64,000 nucleotides of DNA from Streptomyces albireticuli (lineage in GTDB: Bacteria > Actinomycetota > Actinomycetes > Streptomycetales > Streptomycetaceae), in contig NZ_JAJQQS010000004.1 of NCBI RefSeq assembly GCF_021228125.1, positions 434,001-498,000 of the forward strand. Direction: 5' to 3'. Under the pieces are notes generated by a model that saw only the letters and a program-made list of their open reading frames with translations, searched no databases and was not told the DNA's origin. Both the position numbers and the translations under genes were made by a program. Below are positions 17,715 to 27,704 of this stretch, in pieces (positions within the stretch are counted from its first letter, which is position 1; each line of letters starts with the position of its first letter).

Positions 17715-19712
17715 CTCCCGCGTGTACGCGGCCTTCGGGTCGTCGAAGACCTCGTCGCGCGGCCCGCTCTCCACCACGGTCCCGGCCCGCATCACCGCGA
17801 CGCGGTCGCAGAAGTGCCGGACGACGGCGAGGTCGTGCGAGACGAACAGGAGGGACAGCCCCAGTTCGTCACGGAGGTCCATGAGCAGGTTGAGCACCTG
17901 TGCCTGCACGGACACGTCGAGCGCCGACACCGGCTCGTCCGCGATGATCAGGCGGGGGCGGAGGGCGAGGGCGCGGGCGATCCCCACGCGCTGGCGCTGA
18001 CCGCCGGAGAACTCGTGCGGATAGCGGTCCAGATGGTCCGCGGACATCCCCACCTGCTCCAGGAGTCCGGCGGCCCGGTCCCGGCGGGCCGCCGCGTCGA
18101 GGTCCGTGTGCACCCGCAAGGGCAGGGTGACGCTCTCCTCGACCGTGCGGCGCGGGTTGAGCGAGGCGTAGGGGTCCTGGAAGACCAGCTGCACCTCACG
18201 GCTGAGCTCACGGCGGAGCCGGGTGTCGACGGCCGCCCGCGCGATGTCGCGCCCGTCGAAACGGACGCTCCCGGACGTCGGCTTCCGGAGCCCCGCGAGC
18301 ACCCGGGCCGTCGTGGACTTCCCGGAACCGGACTCCCCCACGAGCCCGAGTGTCTCCCCCTCCCCCACCCGCAGGCTCACCCCGCGTACGGCGTGCACGG
18401 GCTCGGACCGCCGGCCCAGGAGCGGGCGGCGACCGCCGAAGGACACGTGGAGATCGACGACTTCGGCGAGCGGGCCGCCGGCCGGAGGCTTCACCGGCGC
18501 GGCCGGCGCGGCCGGCGCGGCCGGCGCGGCCGGCGCGGCCGATTCCCGCCCGGCCGAGTCCCGCGCGGCGCCGCCGGACACGGCCCCCGCGAGGCCCGGC
18601 GCCCCGGAGCCCGTGGCGCCGCCCTCGGCCGTCGCGGCGAAGGGAGCCATGGCCCGGACCGCGCCCGCCGTGCCGACGAGCGTCCCCGGCGCGCCCGCCC
18701 GGACGCGCCCGGCGGGCGCCGGGCCGGCCGGTGCGCCGCCCGGATCCGCGGCGCCCGGATCCACTGCGGACGCCTCCGCCGACTCCACCGTGGGCAGCCG
18801 TGTCCCCGGCACCGTCTCCCGTGTCGGCGCGGCGCCGATCAGGGCGCGCGTGTACGGGTGTTCCGCTTGCGTCAGCAGCTTGCCGGTGGGCCCCGACTCC
18901 ACGAGGTGGCCCGCTCTCATCACCAGCATGCGGTCGCACGTCGCGGCGACGACGCCCACGTCGTGGGTGATCAGCAGTACCGCCGTGCCGCTCTCCTCCC
19001 GCAGCTCCGCCAGGAGCGAGAGCACCTGGCGCTGCACCCGCGCGTCGAGCGCCGTCGTCGGCTCGTCCGCGATCAGCACGTCGGGGGCGTTGACCAGGGC
19101 GATGGCGATCATCACCCGCTGCCGCATCCCGCCGGAGAACTGGTGCGGGTAGTCGCGGGCGCGGGCCGCCGGGATGCCGACCCGGTCGAGCATCGCCCGC
19201 GCCCGCTCCCGGGCCTCGGCGCGGCCCGCCGCGCGGTGGTGGAGGCGGTACGCCTCGGCCAGTTGGTCCAGCACGGAGTGGAAGGGCGAGAGCGCGGCCA
19301 GCGCGTCCTGGAAGACCATGGCGATCCGCGCGCCCCGCAGGGCGCGTACGGCGGAGTCGGGCGCGCCGACGACCTCGGCACCGCCGACCGTGACGCTGCC
19401 GCCGACGGTCGTACGAGCGGCGTCGTGCAGCCCCATCGCGGCGAGGCCGACGGTCGACTTCCCGGAGCCGGACTCCCCCACGAGGCCGAGGACCTCGCCG
19501 CGGGCGAGGTCGAAGGAGAGGCCGTGGACGGCGGTCACCGACCGGCCCCGGCCGGTGAAGGAGACGGTCAGGTCGCGCACCCGGAGCACCGGGTCCCCGC
19601 TCCCCGCGGGCGCGGACACCGGTGCCGGGACAGGTGCCGGGACAGGTGCCGGGACAGGTGCCGGGACAGGTGCCGGATCCGGTACCGGATCCGTGCGCGG
19701 CACGTGTGTCAT
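17694..19712 (-). CDS. Fused peptide/nickel ABC transporter ATPase (DppD-DppF type)
   Basis: 672-aa protein with two complete ABC ATPase domains. First: Walker [10 protein letters not shown] at 79-87, signature FSGGMRQRV, Walker [12 protein letters not shown]. Second: Walker A at about 456-464, Q-loop [12 protein letters not shown], signature FSGGQRQRV, Walker [13 protein letters not shown]. Both carry the Opp/Dpp C-terminal peptide-binding style end ([24 protein letters not shown]). An N-terminal PVPAP repeat and a linker of about 110 aa rich in Ala/Pro/Gly join the halves. It energises uptake through the two permeases encoded upstream. The ATG overlaps the DppB-type permease stop (ATGA). 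Confidence 0.92.
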   Translation of the reverse strand: MTHVPRTDPVPDPAPVPAPVPAPVPAPVPAPVSAPAGSGDPVLRVRDLTVSFTGRGRSVTAVHGLSFDLARGEVLGLVGESGSGKSTVGLAAMGLHDAARTTVGGSVTVGGAEVVGAPDSAVRALRGARIAMVFQDALAALSPFHSVLDQLAEAYRLHHRAAGRAEARERARAMLDRVGIPAARARDYPHQFSGGMRQRVMIAIALVNAPDVLIADEPTTALDARVQRQVLSLLAELREESGTAVLLITHDVGVVAATCDRMLVMRAGHLVESGPTGKLLTQAEHPYTRALIGAAPTRETVPGTRLPTVESAEASAVDPGAADPGGAPAGPAPAGRVRAGAPGTLVGTAGAVRAMAPFAATAEGGATGSGAPGLAGAVSGGAARDSAGRESAAPAAPAAPAAPAAPVKPPAGGPLAEVVDLHVSFGGRRPLLGRRSEPVHAVRGVSLRVGEGETLGLVGESGSGKSTTARVLAGLRKPTSGSVRFDGRDIARAAVDTRLRRELSREVQLVFQDPYASLNPRRTVEESVTLPLRVHTDLDAAARRDRAAGLLEQVGMSADHLDRYPHEFSGGQRQRVGIARALALRPRLIIADEPVSALDVSVQAQVLNLLMDLRDELGLSLLFVSHDLAVVRHFCDRVAVMRAGTVVESGPRDEVFDDPKAAYTRELLAAGM
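18494..18540. repeat. 9-bp tandem repeat in ATPase linker
   Basis: About five tandem copies of CGGCGCGGC in frame with the gene, encoding Ala-Pro-Ala repeats in the linker between the two ATPase domains. Copy number is likely to vary between strains, since the period is a multiple of three and the linker is unstructured. Confidence 0.8.
19619..19680. repeat. 12-bp tandem repeat in ATPase N-terminus
   Basis: About five copies of the 12-mer CCGGTGCCGGGA-type unit (GGGACAGGTGCC phase) encode the Pro-Val-Pro-Ala repeats that precede the first ABC domain. In-frame, so changes in copy number would only lengthen or shorten a flexible N-terminal arm. Confidence 0.8.
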
Positions 19713-20701
19713 GCGAGCCTCACCCTCGGGTCGAGCCAGGCCACCACCAGGTCGGCGAGGGCGACGAAGAGCACCACGAAGAACGCGGCGAGCAGGACGG
19801 TGCCGACGACCGTCGGCAGGTCGTTCTGGACGACGGCGTCGACGGCGAGCTTGCCGACACCGCCGAGCCCGAAGACGGTCTCGGTGATGAACGCCCCGCC
19901 GAACAGGGCGCCCGCCTCCAGCCCGAGCAGCTGTGCCAGCGGCGCCGCGGCGCCGCGGCCCGTGTACTTCAGATGGGCGCGCAGGGCGCTCATCCCCTTG
20001 CCGCGCGCGGTGCGGACGTACCCCTCGTGCATCGTCTCCAGCATCTGGGAGCGCGCGAGGCGGGCGAAGACGGCGGCGTTGACGAAGCCGAGGACGAGCC
20101 AGGGCAGCAGCAGCCCGGCCGCCCAGGCGCCGGGGCCGTCGCCGAAGGGGGTGTAGCCGGGTACGGGGAAGAGGTCGGTGGTGTAGACGAGCAGGTACTG
20201 GAGGGCGTAGCCGAGGAAGTAGATCTGTACGCTCGCGCCGACCAGGGTGAAGCCGGAGAGCAGCCGGTCGGTGGCCGTGCCGCGGCGGAGCGCGGCGGCG
20301 AAGCCCACGCCGACGCCGAGGACGACGATCACGGCGAGCGCGCCGCCGGCGAGCGAGAGGGTGACGGGGAAGCGGTCGCCGATGGCGTCGAGGACCGGCT
20401 GGTGGAGGGTGTAGGAGTAGCCGAGGCAGGGCGCGGCGCAGTCGATGGGGGTGCCGTCGACGTCGTCGATGACGCGCCCGGCGACGAGGCCGCGCAGGTA
20501 GTCGGCGTACTGCCCGGCCAGCGGCTGGTCCAGGCCCATGCTGTGGCGGACGGCCTCGACCTGGCCGGTGTCGCACTTGGGGCCGCAGGCGATGAGGGCG
20601 GGGTCGGAGGGTGCGGCGTAGAAGAGCCCGAAGGCGGCGGCGGTGATCGCGAGGAGCACCGCCGCGGCCTGGAGGGCACGCCGCAGGACGTAACCGGTCA
20701 T
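19709..20701 (-). CDS. Peptide ABC transporter permease, DppB type
   Basis: 330-aa inner-membrane permease of the Opp/Dpp family. An N-terminal helix ([20 protein letters not shown]) precedes an external loop with [10 protein letters not shown], then five more helices. The EAA-type coupling loop is [19 protein letters not shown]. It ends in [14 protein letters not shown], the typical DppB terminus. Together with the DppC-type permease it forms the channel. Its start lies 6 nt after the binding-protein stop and its stop overlaps the ATPase start, so the operon is tightly coupled. Confidence 0.92.
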   Translation of the reverse strand: MTGYVLRRALQAAAVLLAITAAAFGLFYAAPSDPALIACGPKCDTGQVEAVRHSMGLDQPLAGQYADYLRGLVAGRVIDDVDGTPIDCAAPCLGYSYTLHQPVLDAIGDRFPVTLSLAGGALAVIVVLGVGVGFAAALRRGTATDRLLSGFTLVGASVQIYFLGYALQYLLVYTTDLFPVPGYTPFGDGPGAWAAGLLLPWLVLGFVNAAVFARLARSQMLETMHEGYVRTARGKGMSALRAHLKYTGRGAAAPLAQLLGLEAGALFGGAFITETVFGLGGVGKLAVDAVVQNDLPTVVGTVLLAAFFVVLFVALADLVVAWLDPRVRLA

Positions 20702-20707
20702 GTCGGA

Positions 20708-22492
20708 TCAGGACTTCTTGAGGTAGAGACCGGCCGCCGCGATGGAGCCGTAGATCGGGTGGATGGCGGCGCCGCCGATGTTCTCGCCGCGGAACTGGGT
20801 GACGCCGGTGTAGAGGAAGGGCACGACCGGGACGTCCTTCATGACGACCTGCTCCAGGTCGATGAGCGCGTCCGCCTTCTGCCGCGCGTCGCCGATGTCC
20901 GCGATGCGCTCCAGCTCCTTGTCGACGGCGGGGTTGGCGTAGCGGATGCCGTTGGCCAGGGCGTCGAGCTTGCTGTGGTAGCTGTCGGGGAGCAGGGTGG
21001 ACGGGGTGGGCCAGTCCACGGAGTTGGTGGAGATCCACAGGTCGTAGGGGGCGTCGCCGCGGAAGACCTCGCTGGTGAAGGCGGCGGGCTCCAGGGGCTT
21101 GGTGACGAGCTTGATGCCGGCCTTGGCGAAGGCGTCCACCAGCACCTGGGCGAGCCGGTCGTCCTGGGGGCTCTCGGTCTCGTAGGCGTAGGTCAGCGAC
21201 TCGGGCTTGTTCTTGGCCCGGGCCAGGTGCTCCTTGGCCTTCTCGATGTCGCCGGTGGGCTTGACGGGGTAGAGGTCGTACTTCTTCCAGCCCACGACGG
21301 CGGGCGAGGAGAGCGTGGTGGCGAAGTCGCCGACGCGCGGGCCGCCGAGGACCTGGCGGGCCTGTTCGCGCGGGAAGAGGTAGTGGATGGCCTTGCGGAC
21401 CTCGGGGTCGGTGACCCGGCTGTTCTTGATGTAGAGGTCGTTGGTGTAGGCGCCCTGGCTGCCGGCGACGAGGAGGTCCTTCTTCTTCGCGTCGCGCTGG
21501 GCCTCGGCGTAGAGCTCCGGCGGCACCTCGCTCTTGGTGGTGACGGTGTCGGCGCCGTCGCCCCGGCCGTTGAGGACCTCCTGGGCGGTGTTGAGGATCT
21601 TCTTGCCGAAGGTGAACTCGAAGCGCTCGGCGTACTGGTGGCGGATGGGGTCGGTCTCCGCCTTCCAGTGCGGGTTGCGCTCCAGGGTGAGGCTCTGGTT
21701 CTGCTTGTGTTCGACGATCTTGTACGGGCCGGTGGCGAACGGCCTGGTGTCGTAGCCGGTGCCGGTGTCCTTGTCCTCGCGGACCGGGGACGAGGAGGAC
21801 TGCGCGGCCATGTAGGGGACGTCGGACTGGGGCTTGGGGAAGCGGAAGACGAGGGTCTTCGCGTCCGGGGTCTCGATGGCGTCGAGGTGGCCGTCCTTGG
21901 GACCGCCGTACTTCTTGACGGCGGCGGTGCGGTCCTCGGAGCCGGTGAGCCACTCGGGCCAGTAGGTGGGGCCGAGTTCGAAGCCGGGCGCGAAGGTGCG
22001 CTCGATGCCGTACTTGACGTGCTCGGAGGTGATCGGCTGCCCGTCCTCCCAGGCCACGCCGTCCTTCAGGGTGTACGTCCAGGTGCGGCCGCCGTCGGAG
22101 GAGCGCCCGGTGTCGGTGGCGAGGTCGCCGACGAGCTTCGGCTTGCCGTCCACGACCTGGTACTGGGTCAGCTGGCGGCCCCACAGCAGCGAGGTGCTGT
22201 AGCCCTCGCCCGCGTAGATCTTCTGCGGGTCGAGGTGGCTGTAGTCCTTGAGGTTGGCGATCTTGATCGTGCCGCCCTCGCGGGCCCCGCGGACCTCGGG
22301 CGCCGGGCCCTTGCTGTCCTCGGCGGTGCCGAGGGTGACGGTCAGCCGCTGGCCGCTCTTCGGCGCGCCGCCGGCGCCCTTCCCCTTCGCCGCGTCCCCC
22401 TCGCCCGCGCCGGCCGAGCAGGAGCAGAGCAGCATGACGGCGGCGGTGGCGAGGGCCGGTAGGGCTGCGGTGCGCGTGCGGAAGCGGGGCAT
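20708..22492 (-). CDS. Peptide ABC transporter substrate-binding lipoprotein, DppA type
   Basis: 594-aa extracellular solute-binding protein family 5. The lipobox LCSC places the lipidated cysteine at residue 25, so it is anchored outside the membrane. The mature part has the family's signature region ([20 protein letters not shown], then a [16 protein letters not shown] segment) and a conserved C-terminal AAGLYLKKS. Family members bind oligopeptides, dipeptides or nickel; ligand cannot be told from sequence. The ATG at MPRFRTR was chosen because the signal peptide starts there; the frame is open for another 200 codons, which are shadow of the permease gene. Confidence 0.9.
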   Translation of the reverse strand: MPRFRTRTAALPALATAAVMLLCSCSAGAGEGDAAKGKGAGGAPKSGQRLTVTLGTAEDSKGPAPEVRGAREGGTIKIANLKDYSHLDPQKIYAGEGYSTSLLWGRQLTQYQVVDGKPKLVGDLATDTGRSSDGGRTWTYTLKDGVAWEDGQPITSEHVKYGIERTFAPGFELGPTYWPEWLTGSEDRTAAVKKYGGPKDGHLDAIETPDAKTLVFRFPKPQSDVPYMAAQSSSSPVREDKDTGTGYDTRPFATGPYKIVEHKQNQSLTLERNPHWKAETDPIRHQYAERFEFTFGKKILNTAQEVLNGRGDGADTVTTKSEVPPELYAEAQRDAKKKDLLVAGSQGAYTNDLYIKNSRVTDPEVRKAIHYLFPREQARQVLGGPRVGDFATTLSSPAVVGWKKYDLYPVKPTGDIEKAKEHLARAKNKPESLTYAYETESPQDDRLAQVLVDAFAKAGIKLVTKPLEPAAFTSEVFRGDAPYDLWISTNSVDWPTPSTLLPDSYHSKLDALANGIRYANPAVDKELERIADIGDARQKADALIDLEQVVMKDVPVVPFLYTGVTQFRGENIGGAAIHPIYGSIAAAGLYLKKS

Positions 22493-22563
22493 GGTGAACT
22501 CCGTGGTTCGGAAGGGCTGGAAAGTGTTGCCGTGACGGAAAGCGGAAGAGGTCGTGGTGGGGG

Positions 22564-23526
22564 TCAGCGCGCGGTACGGGGGTCGAGCGCGTCCCGTACG
22601 GCGTCGCCGAGGAGGTTGAAGGCGAGGACGAAGACGAGGATCGCCACACCGGGGAAGACCATGTAGGTCGGGTCGTCGTAGAAGACCTCGGAGCCGCGGG
22701 AGATCATGCGGCCCCAGTCGGGGACGGGTTCGTTGATGCCCACCCCGAGGAAGGAGAGGGCGGCCTCGGCGGTGACGATGCCGGGGACGGCGAGGGTGAC
22801 GTGGACGAGCACGGGGGCCCAGACGTTGGGCAGCAGCTCGCGCAGGACGATGTGCCGGCGGCTCGCGCCGAGGGCCCGCGCCGCCTCGACGAACTCCCGT
22901 TCGCGCAGCGACCGTACGGCGGTGCGCAGCACCATCGCGAGCGGCACCCAGCCGAAGGCGGCGAACACCAGGATGAGCGAGGTGAACTGCATCCAGGCGG
23001 GCTCGTTCTCCCCGGGGTCGACGAAGCGGGTCTGGATGACCGGGCTGAGGGCGAGGAGCAGCAGGAGTGTCGGAAAGGCGAGCAGCACATTGCATACGAA
23101 GGTGAAGGCCCGGTCGGCGAGGCCGCTGAGGTAGCCGACGGTCACCCCGAGGACGACGCCGACGACGGCGATCACCGCGACGGAGGCGAGGGCGACCAGC
23201 AGCGAGGTGCGCATCCCGTAGAGGAGCTGGGTGAGCACGTCGCGGCCGAGGCCGGGTTCGATGCCGAACCAGTGCTCGCCGGAGATCCCGCCGTTGGGCA
23301 GGACCGGCAGGCCCTCGGCGCTGAGCAGGCCGGGTTCGTCCTGCCCGTAGTGCGTCGTGGGGTTCTTGCCGTAGGCCGCGGCGAGCAGGGGGGCGGCGAG
23401 CGCGAGGAGGCCGCAGAGGAGGACGGCCACGAGGGCGGCCATGCCGGTCCGGTCGCGCCGGAAGGCCCGCGCGGCGGTGGCGAAAGGGCCCCGGGAAGGC
23501 CGTCCTCTTGAGTGCACTTCGGCCAT
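22564..23526 (-). CDS. Peptide ABC transporter permease, DppC type (first gene of operon)
   Basis: 320-aa permease with the OppC N-terminal region ([28 protein letters not shown]), an external loop ending [21 protein letters not shown], five further helices, the coupling loop [24 protein letters not shown] and the conserved end [12 protein letters not shown]. It is the first gene of a four-gene importer operon, 71 nt ahead of the binding-protein gene. A good -35/-10 pair lies about 100-130 nt upstream of its ATG. Confidence 0.92.
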   Translation of the reverse strand: MAEVHSRGRPSRGPFATAARAFRRDRTGMAALVAVLLCGLLALAAPLLAAAYGKNPTTHYGQDEPGLLSAEGLPVLPNGGISGEHWFGIEPGLGRDVLTQLLYGMRTSLLVALASVAVIAVVGVVLGVTVGYLSGLADRAFTFVCNVLLAFPTLLLLLALSPVIQTRFVDPGENEPAWMQFTSLILVFAAFGWVPLAMVLRTAVRSLREREFVEAARALGASRRHIVLRELLPNVWAPVLVHVTLAVPGIVTAEAALSFLGVGINEPVPDWGRMISRGSEVFYDDPTYMVFPGVAILVFVLAFNLLGDAVRDALDPRTAR

Positions 23527-23625
23527 TTGCTGCCCCGCTCCTGAATCACTCCGGCCGCCGGTGGGTCATCTGGCGGGCCACTTTTCGGCCGGGTTGCGGG
23601 GGTCTCCCACCCCGGGGTGCGGCTC

Positions 23626-23654
23626 ATTAGATCCGATGGCTCAAGCGACTGCAA
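23626..23654 (-). promoter_or_regulatory. Probable promoter of the peptide-importer operon
   Basis: On the minus strand TTGCAG (23654-23649) and TCTAAT (23631-23626) are separated by exactly 17 nt, resembling a housekeeping HrdB-type promoter. It sits in an AT-rich island (about 23630-23740) that stands out in this very GC-rich window. The island is within the 413-nt divergent gap between the importer operon and the protease inhibitor gene, and it would give a leader of about 90 nt. Confidence 0.4.
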
Positions 23655-23879
23655 ATCATAATTTCGAAGGCAACTTGGATAATTCATCATTGATTACAAG
23701 GAATCTTTGCTGGTCAACATCCCCGTAACATTAATTCGCCCACTTCCCGTCAAATCGGTCATGAGTGCGAACTCGAACGGCCGCCGGACGACTGCGAGGA
23801 GAGGTGCCTCACTCCCGATCCGGCCACTACTCAGGGTTTTCAACCAGCGACCGAAAGTATCCGTCGGACGTGCGTTCAT

Positions 23880-23892
23880 GCCCAACTTGGGC
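23880..23892. promoter_or_regulatory. Perfect inverted repeat upstream of ssi
   Basis: GCCCAA-C-TTGGGC, a perfect 6-bp palindrome with a 1-nt spacer, 48-60 nt upstream of the inhibitor gene start. Its position fits an operator near the ssi promoter, but no known regulator site was recognised. Confidence 0.25.
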
Positions 23893-23939
23893 AAGACTCC
23901 GGTCCGTTATCTGAACCGACAACCAAGGGAGTGTTCGTA

Positions 23940-24401
23940 ATGCGGTACATCACTGGGGGCATCGCGATGGGCGCCGCGCTGATTCTGGGCGGCGGACTGG
24001 CGGCCGCCGGCACGACGACCGCGAGCGCCGCACCCAAGCCCGTCCCGGCCGCGCAAGCCCAGACCCAGAGCCTGTACGCGCCCTCCGCGCTGGTACTGAC
24101 CGTCGGCCAGGGCGCCACCGCGGCCGAGTCCGGCGTACAGCGCGCGGTCACGCTGACCTGTACGCCGAAGGCCGCCGGCAGCCACCCGGACGCCAAGGGT
24201 GCCTGCTCCCAGCTGCGCGCCGCCGGCGGCGACTTCGACAAGGTCACCCGGATCAAGTCGGACACGGTCTGCACCAAGGAGTGGAACCCGACCGTCGTGA
24301 CCGCCGAGGGCGTCTGGGACGGACGCCGGGTCAGCTACGAGCACACGTTCGCCAACCCCTGCACGGCCAAGGCCGGCAAGGGCCTGGTCTTCGAATTCTG
24401 A
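23940..24401 (+). CDS. ssi: Streptomyces subtilisin inhibitor (SSI/SIL family)
   Basis: 153-aa secreted serine-protease inhibitor. Signal peptide 1-30 ends in ASA. The mature part follows SSI closely: [15 protein letters not shown], cysteines at 74, 89, 111 and 141 for the two disulfides, and [18 protein letters not shown]. Aligned on SSI (CPM-VYDP), the reactive bond here is CTK-EWNP, so P1 is Lys113 and P1' is Glu114. Lys at P1 suggests trypsin-like targets. The protein acts outside the cell as a dimer in the known family. It faces a streptogrisin-like protease gene across a shared terminator, and an A/G-rich AAGGGAG site precedes the ATG. Confidence 0.95.
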   Translation: MRYITGGIAMGAALILGGGLAAAGTTTASAAPKPVPAAQAQTQSLYAPSALVLTVGQGATAAESGVQRAVTLTCTPKAAGSHPDAKGACSQLRAAGGDFDKVTRIKSDTVCTKEWNPTVVTAEGVWDGRRVSYEHTFANPCTAKAGKGLVFEF

Positions 24402-24447
24402 GGCGGATTCGAGGAACGGGCTCCGGGCCCCAGGGCCCGGACGTGAA

Positions 24448-24486
24448 GCGGCCCCCGGACACCGTGGAGGTGTGTCCGGGGGCCGC
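24448..24486. terminator. Bidirectional terminator between ssi and protease gene
   Basis: Perfect 15-bp stem GCGGCCCCCGGACAC / GTGTCCGGGGGCCGC with a 9-nt loop, centred in the gap between two convergent stops. Very stable GC stem without a clear U-tract, as usual in Streptomyces. Confidence 0.85.
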
Positions 24487-24513
24487 CCCGTGCGTACGGG
24501 CGGTGCGTCCGGG

Positions 24514-25434
24514 TCAGGAGCCGCCGAGGGCCGCGCCGTACGCGGCGAGGGCCGCCACCACGGGCTGGAAGTAGGTCGTCCCGCCCGCGGCGCAGTCGCC
24601 GCTGCCGCCGGAGAGAAGCCCCAGCGCGTCGCCGTGGGAGAAGAACGGACCGCCGCTGTCGCCGGGTTCGGCGCAGGCCGTGGTCTCGGTCAGGCCCGTG
24701 ACCCGGCCCTCCGGGTAGGTGACGGTCACCCCGGTGCGCTTGACGACGCCGCTCCGCACCCCCGTGGTGGAGCCGCTGCGCCGGACCGTTTCGCCGACGA
24801 CCGCCTCGCGGGCCGTGGCGACGGGCTGGGTCGTACCGTCGTGGAGGTCCACCACGCCCGGGTGGGCGACGGCGGGGTCGGTGTACGCGGCGAGGGCGTA
24901 GTCGTGGCCGGGGAACACCGGTCCGCTCTCGGTCCTCGCGATCCGCGGACCGCCGTCCGCGGCGGACCACGTCGTCACGGCGTTGCCGCAGTGCCCGGCC
25001 GTGAGGAAGCCGTCCGGCTTGCCGGGCCGTGTGACGTTGAAGCCGAGCGAGCAACGGACGCGGGCGCCCTCGACGGCGTCGCCGCCCGCGAGGAACCGGG
25101 TGAGCTTCGCGGCGCTTCTCCTCAGCACCACCTTGCCGCCGTGGCTCGCGGCGGCCCGCTTGAGACGCGCCAGCCCCGCGCCCCTGACGGTGGGGTCGGC
25201 GGTGACGACGACCCGGCCCACTCTGGGGTCCACCCCCCAGGTGGTGCCGGGAATGAGCTCACCGGCGTCCAGCGCCGCCTGGGCGGAGGCCAGTTCGGAC
25301 CTCGAGAACGTCATCGCCCCGGGCTCCCCGGCCGTCGACGCGTCGGCGTCCTGCGGACTGAGGGTCACGGCCGCGAACGCGGCGACCGCCACGGCGGCCA
25401 GCAGGGCGCGCACGGGCATCCAGGATCGCTTCAA
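24514..25434 (-). CDS. Secreted S1 serine protease, streptogrisin/alpha-lytic type
   Basis: 306-aa preproprotease. Signal peptide 1-33, a short pro-region to about 115, then a chymotrypsin-fold domain starting LAGGDAVEGARV. Catalytic triad: His148 in TAGHC, Asp178 in GHDYALAAY, Ser260 in GDSGGP. Cysteines pair as in streptogrisins (128/149, 254/284). A TTG start (LKRSWMP) is proposed since GGAGG lies 7 nt upstream and KR precedes the hydrophobic core. GTG 6 nt earlier and ATG at codon 6 are alternatives. Convergent with ssi, whose product is a likely inhibitor of this class, though the specificity pocket was not modelled. Confidence 0.9.
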   Translation of the reverse strand: MKRSWMPVRALLAAVAVAAFAAVTLSPQDADASTAGEPGAMTFSRSELASAQAALDAGELIPGTTWGVDPRVGRVVVTADPTVRGAGLARLKRAAASHGGKVVLRRSAAKLTRFLAGGDAVEGARVRCSLGFNVTRPGKPDGFLTAGHCGNAVTTWSAADGGPRIARTESGPVFPGHDYALAAYTDPAVAHPGVVDLHDGTTQPVATAREAVVGETVRRSGSTTGVRSGVVKRTGVTVTYPEGRVTGLTETTACAEPGDSGGPFFSHGDALGLLSGGSGDCAAGGTTYFQPVVAALAAYGAALGGS

Positions 25435-25638
25435 CTCGACACCTCCAGTGGGGGGAGCGGGCCCGGCAGTGGGGTGCCCGGGGCCCGGAGACGGCAGCGG
25501 CGCACCCCCGGCTTTACGGAAGGCGCGTCCATGCCAAGTCGCGCGTCGATTGTCCCGGGGGCCGGAGGGCGCGTACAAGGCGGACTCCCGGTTGCGCGAA
25601 CCCACCGACGCGCGCCGGGGCGTGGGTCGATACCGGAG

Positions 25639-25695
25639 AATCCAGCCCGTCCGGCGTTTGAGGACCGGGGTCCGGGGCGGAGCCCCGGGATCGGG
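25639..25695. repeat. Dispersed Streptomyces repeat with hairpin downstream of slipin gene
   Basis: TCCAGCCCGTCCGGCGTTTG followed by AGGACCGGGGTCCGGGG, a motif seen again twice (in both orientations) near 55.24-55.34 kb. Its right part folds as TCCGGGGC-GGA-GCCCCGGGA (25671-25690), which lies 3' of the slipin gene and could end its transcript. Confidence 0.7.
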
Positions 25696-25734
25696 AAGGG
25701 GCGGGTAGGGGAAAAGCCCCGCTCAGGGCACCGC

Positions 25735-26601
25735 CTACGCCGCGCCCCCCGCAGACCGCTCCGCGTCAGGAGCCGCCCCACCGGCAGCGTCCGCCCCACC
25801 CGCCGAAGCAGGCTCACCCGCCGCGGCCGGCGCACCGGACACCTGCCCCGCCCGCTCCAGGAACCGCAGCAACTCCACCGGGAACGGCAGCACCAACGTC
25901 GAGTTCTTCTCCGCCGCCACCGCCACGATCGTCTGGAGCAACCGCAGTTGCAGGGCCGAGGGCTGCTCGGACATCGTCGCCGCCGCCTCCGCGAGCTTCT
26001 TCGAGGCCAGCAGCTCCGCGTCCGCGTTGATCACGCGGGCCCGCCGCTCCCGCTCTGCCTCCGCCTGCCGGGACATCGAGCGCTTCATCGTCTCCGGCAG
26101 CGAGACGTCCTTGATCTCGACCCGGTCGATCTGCACGCCCCAGCCGATGGCGGGGCTGTCGAGCATCAGCTCCAGGCCCTGGTTGAGCTTCTCGCGGTTG
26201 GAGAGGAGGTCGTCGAGGTCGCTCTTGCCGATGATCGAGCGCAGGGAGGTCTGGGCCATCTGCGAGACCGCGAAGCGGTAGTCCTCGACCGCGATCACGG
26301 CCTCGGCCGGGTTCACGACCTTGAAGTAGACGACCGCGTCGACCCTTACGGTCACATTGTCGCGGGTGATGCCCTCCTGCGCGGGGACGGGCATCGTGAC
26401 GATCTGCATATTGACCTTGCGCAGCCGGTCCACTCCCGGGATGACCATGGTGAACCCCGGCGGGCGGATCTCGTCACGGAGCCGACCGAGCCGGAGGACG
26501 ACGCCGCGCTCGTACTGTTTGACCACTCGGGCGCCCGCCACCACGTACGCCGCGCCCGCGGACGCGGCGCCCACCGCCGCCATCACCAGTTCCTCGACCA
26601 T
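25735..26601 (-). CDS. Slipin / stomatin-like SPFH (band 7) membrane protein
   Basis: 288 aa. One N-terminal membrane segment (about 5-24) leads into a band-7 domain (about 25-190) with KQYERGVVLRLGRL, FTMVIPGVDRLRKV and NVTVRVDAVVYFKV. A coiled-coil stretch rich in Glu/Arg/Ala follows (about 180-215), then STLVLPFPVELLRFL and an Ala/Gly/Pro-rich tail. SPFH proteins oligomerise on membranes and organise microdomains, often with an NfeD partner; none is encoded next door. Start ATG at MVEELVMAA; a second ATG six codons in is possible. Confidence 0.9.
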   Translation of the reverse strand: MVEELVMAAVGAASAGAAYVVAGARVVKQYERGVVLRLGRLRDEIRPPGFTMVIPGVDRLRKVNMQIVTMPVPAQEGITRDNVTVRVDAVVYFKVVNPAEAVIAVEDYRFAVSQMAQTSLRSIIGKSDLDDLLSNREKLNQGLELMLDSPAIGWGVQIDRVEIKDVSLPETMKRSMSRQAEAERERRARVINADAELLASKKLAEAAATMSEQPSALQLRLLQTIVAVAAEKNSTLVLPFPVELLRFLERAGQVSGAPAAAGEPASAGGADAAGGAAPDAERSAGGAA

Positions 26602-26667
26602 GGCACGGCCCCCTGCCCTGCACGTCAGGTGTCATATCCCACGGTATGCCCGTCCTGGGCACGGGTC

Positions 26668-26698
26668 GAGCCCCCGGCCCTGGCCGGACCGGGGGCTC
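26668..26698. terminator. Terminator downstream of second protease gene
   Basis: Perfect 10-bp stem GAGCCCCCGG / CCGGGGGCTC with an 11-nt GC-rich loop, 83-113 nt past the protease stop and before the slipin start. It probably ends protease transcription (minus strand). Confidence 0.7.
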
Positions 26699-26780
26699 CT
26701 GTGCTGCTGGCCGCAAGGCTTGGGGAAGGGATCGTGCTCGCTCGCGGTCAGGGGTTTCGGGCGGGCCGGGCACGGAGTGG

Positions 26781-27704
26781 TCAGAAGATGCTCACCCCGT
26801 AGGCCCGTAGCGCGGGGCCGACCGGCTGGAAGAAGGTCGTCCCGCCGGAGGTGCAGTTGCCACTGCCGCCGGAGGTCAGGCCGAGGGCGGTGGAGCCGGC
26901 GAAGAGGGCGCCGCCGCTGTCGCCGGGTTCCGCGCACACCGTGGTCTTGATCAGGCCGCGGACCACCTGCCCGCTGCCGTAGTTGACGGTGGCGTTCAGG
27001 CCGGTGACCTTGCCGTCGCGCACCCGGGTCGTGGAGCCGCTGCGCCGCACCGACTGCCCGACGGTCGCCTCGCCCGCGGCGGTGATGCGCTGCGCGCTGC
27101 CGTTGTAGAGGTTGACCTCGCTGGGGTGCGGGAGGGAGGTGTTGCTGTACTGCACGATGCCGTAGTCGTTGCCCGGGAAGCTGGTCCCGGTCGTGGGGCC
27201 GATGCTCGTGGTGTGGCCGGAGTTGGCGTAGTAGGCGGGCTTGCCCTCGGTGCAATGGCCCGCGGTCAGGAAGTAGTAGGTGTTGCCCTTGCGCACGTTG
27301 AACCCGGCGGAGCAGCGCCAGCTGGGCGCGTAGACCGCGTCGCCGCCGGAGATGAGCTTCCGGAACGTGCCGGGGGTGCGCTCGACGCGTATCGCGTCCG
27401 CGTTCGGCCCGGCGGCCCGTCTGATCTTCGCTATCGCGGCGGCGGAGACCGTCGAGTCGGCGGTGACGACCAGGTCGCCGGAGGCCTTGTCGACGACCCA
27501 GGCGGTGCCCGCGACGTCCGCCGACAGCACGGCGGCGCTCGCGGCGGAGAGCTGGGCGGCGGAGTGCGCGGAGCCGGTGGATCCGGGCTGGGCGTGGGCG
27601 TTGGTCGCGACGAGGGCGGACGCGGCGACGAGACCGGTGGCCACGGCGGCGATTCCGGTTCGTCTCGCGGATCGACGGTGGGGGGTGGTGCGCTTCGTCC
27701 TCAC
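26781..27704 (-). CDS. Streptogrisin-like secreted serine protease
   Basis: 307-aa preproprotease, paralogous to the protease 1.3 kb to the left. Twin-arginine-like N-terminus (HRRSARRTG), signal to about residue 38 (AHA), pro-region to about 118, mature enzyme from [10 protein letters not shown] as in streptogrisins A/B. Triad: His150 in LTAGHC, Asp180 in GNDYGIVQY, Ser263 in GDSGGA. Disulfide cysteines at 131/151 and 257/287. The GTG start is supported by GGGAGG 6 nt upstream; the frame is open 124 codons further without homology. Digests extracellular protein, feeding the peptide importer nearby by inference. Confidence 0.93.
   Translation of the reverse strand: MRTKRTTPHRRSARRTGIAAVATGLVAASALVATNAHAQPGSTGSAHSAAQLSAASAAVLSADVAGTAWVVDKASGDLVVTADSTVSAAAIAKIRRAAGPNADAIRVERTPGTFRKLISGGDAVYAPSWRCSAGFNVRKGNTYYFLTAGHCTEGKPAYYANSGHTTSIGPTTGTSFPGNDYGIVQYSNTSLPHPSEVNLYNGSAQRITAAGEATVGQSVRRSGSTTRVRDGKVTGLNATVNYGSGQVVRGLIKTTVCAEPGDSGGALFAGSTALGLTSGGSGNCTSGGTTFFQPVGPALRAYGVSIF

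Noticed and set aside
17694..22649. A 1651-codon frame appearing to fuse the ATPase to the binding protein and permease region
   Set aside because: Only the part from the ATG at 19712 has homology; the rest is antisense-like Arg/Pro-rich shadow over other genes.
20708..23095. Reading frame suggesting that the substrate-binding protein has a long N-terminal extension
   Set aside because: The upstream 201 codons are a shadow of the permease gene; a signal peptide with a lipobox begins at the ATG at 22492.
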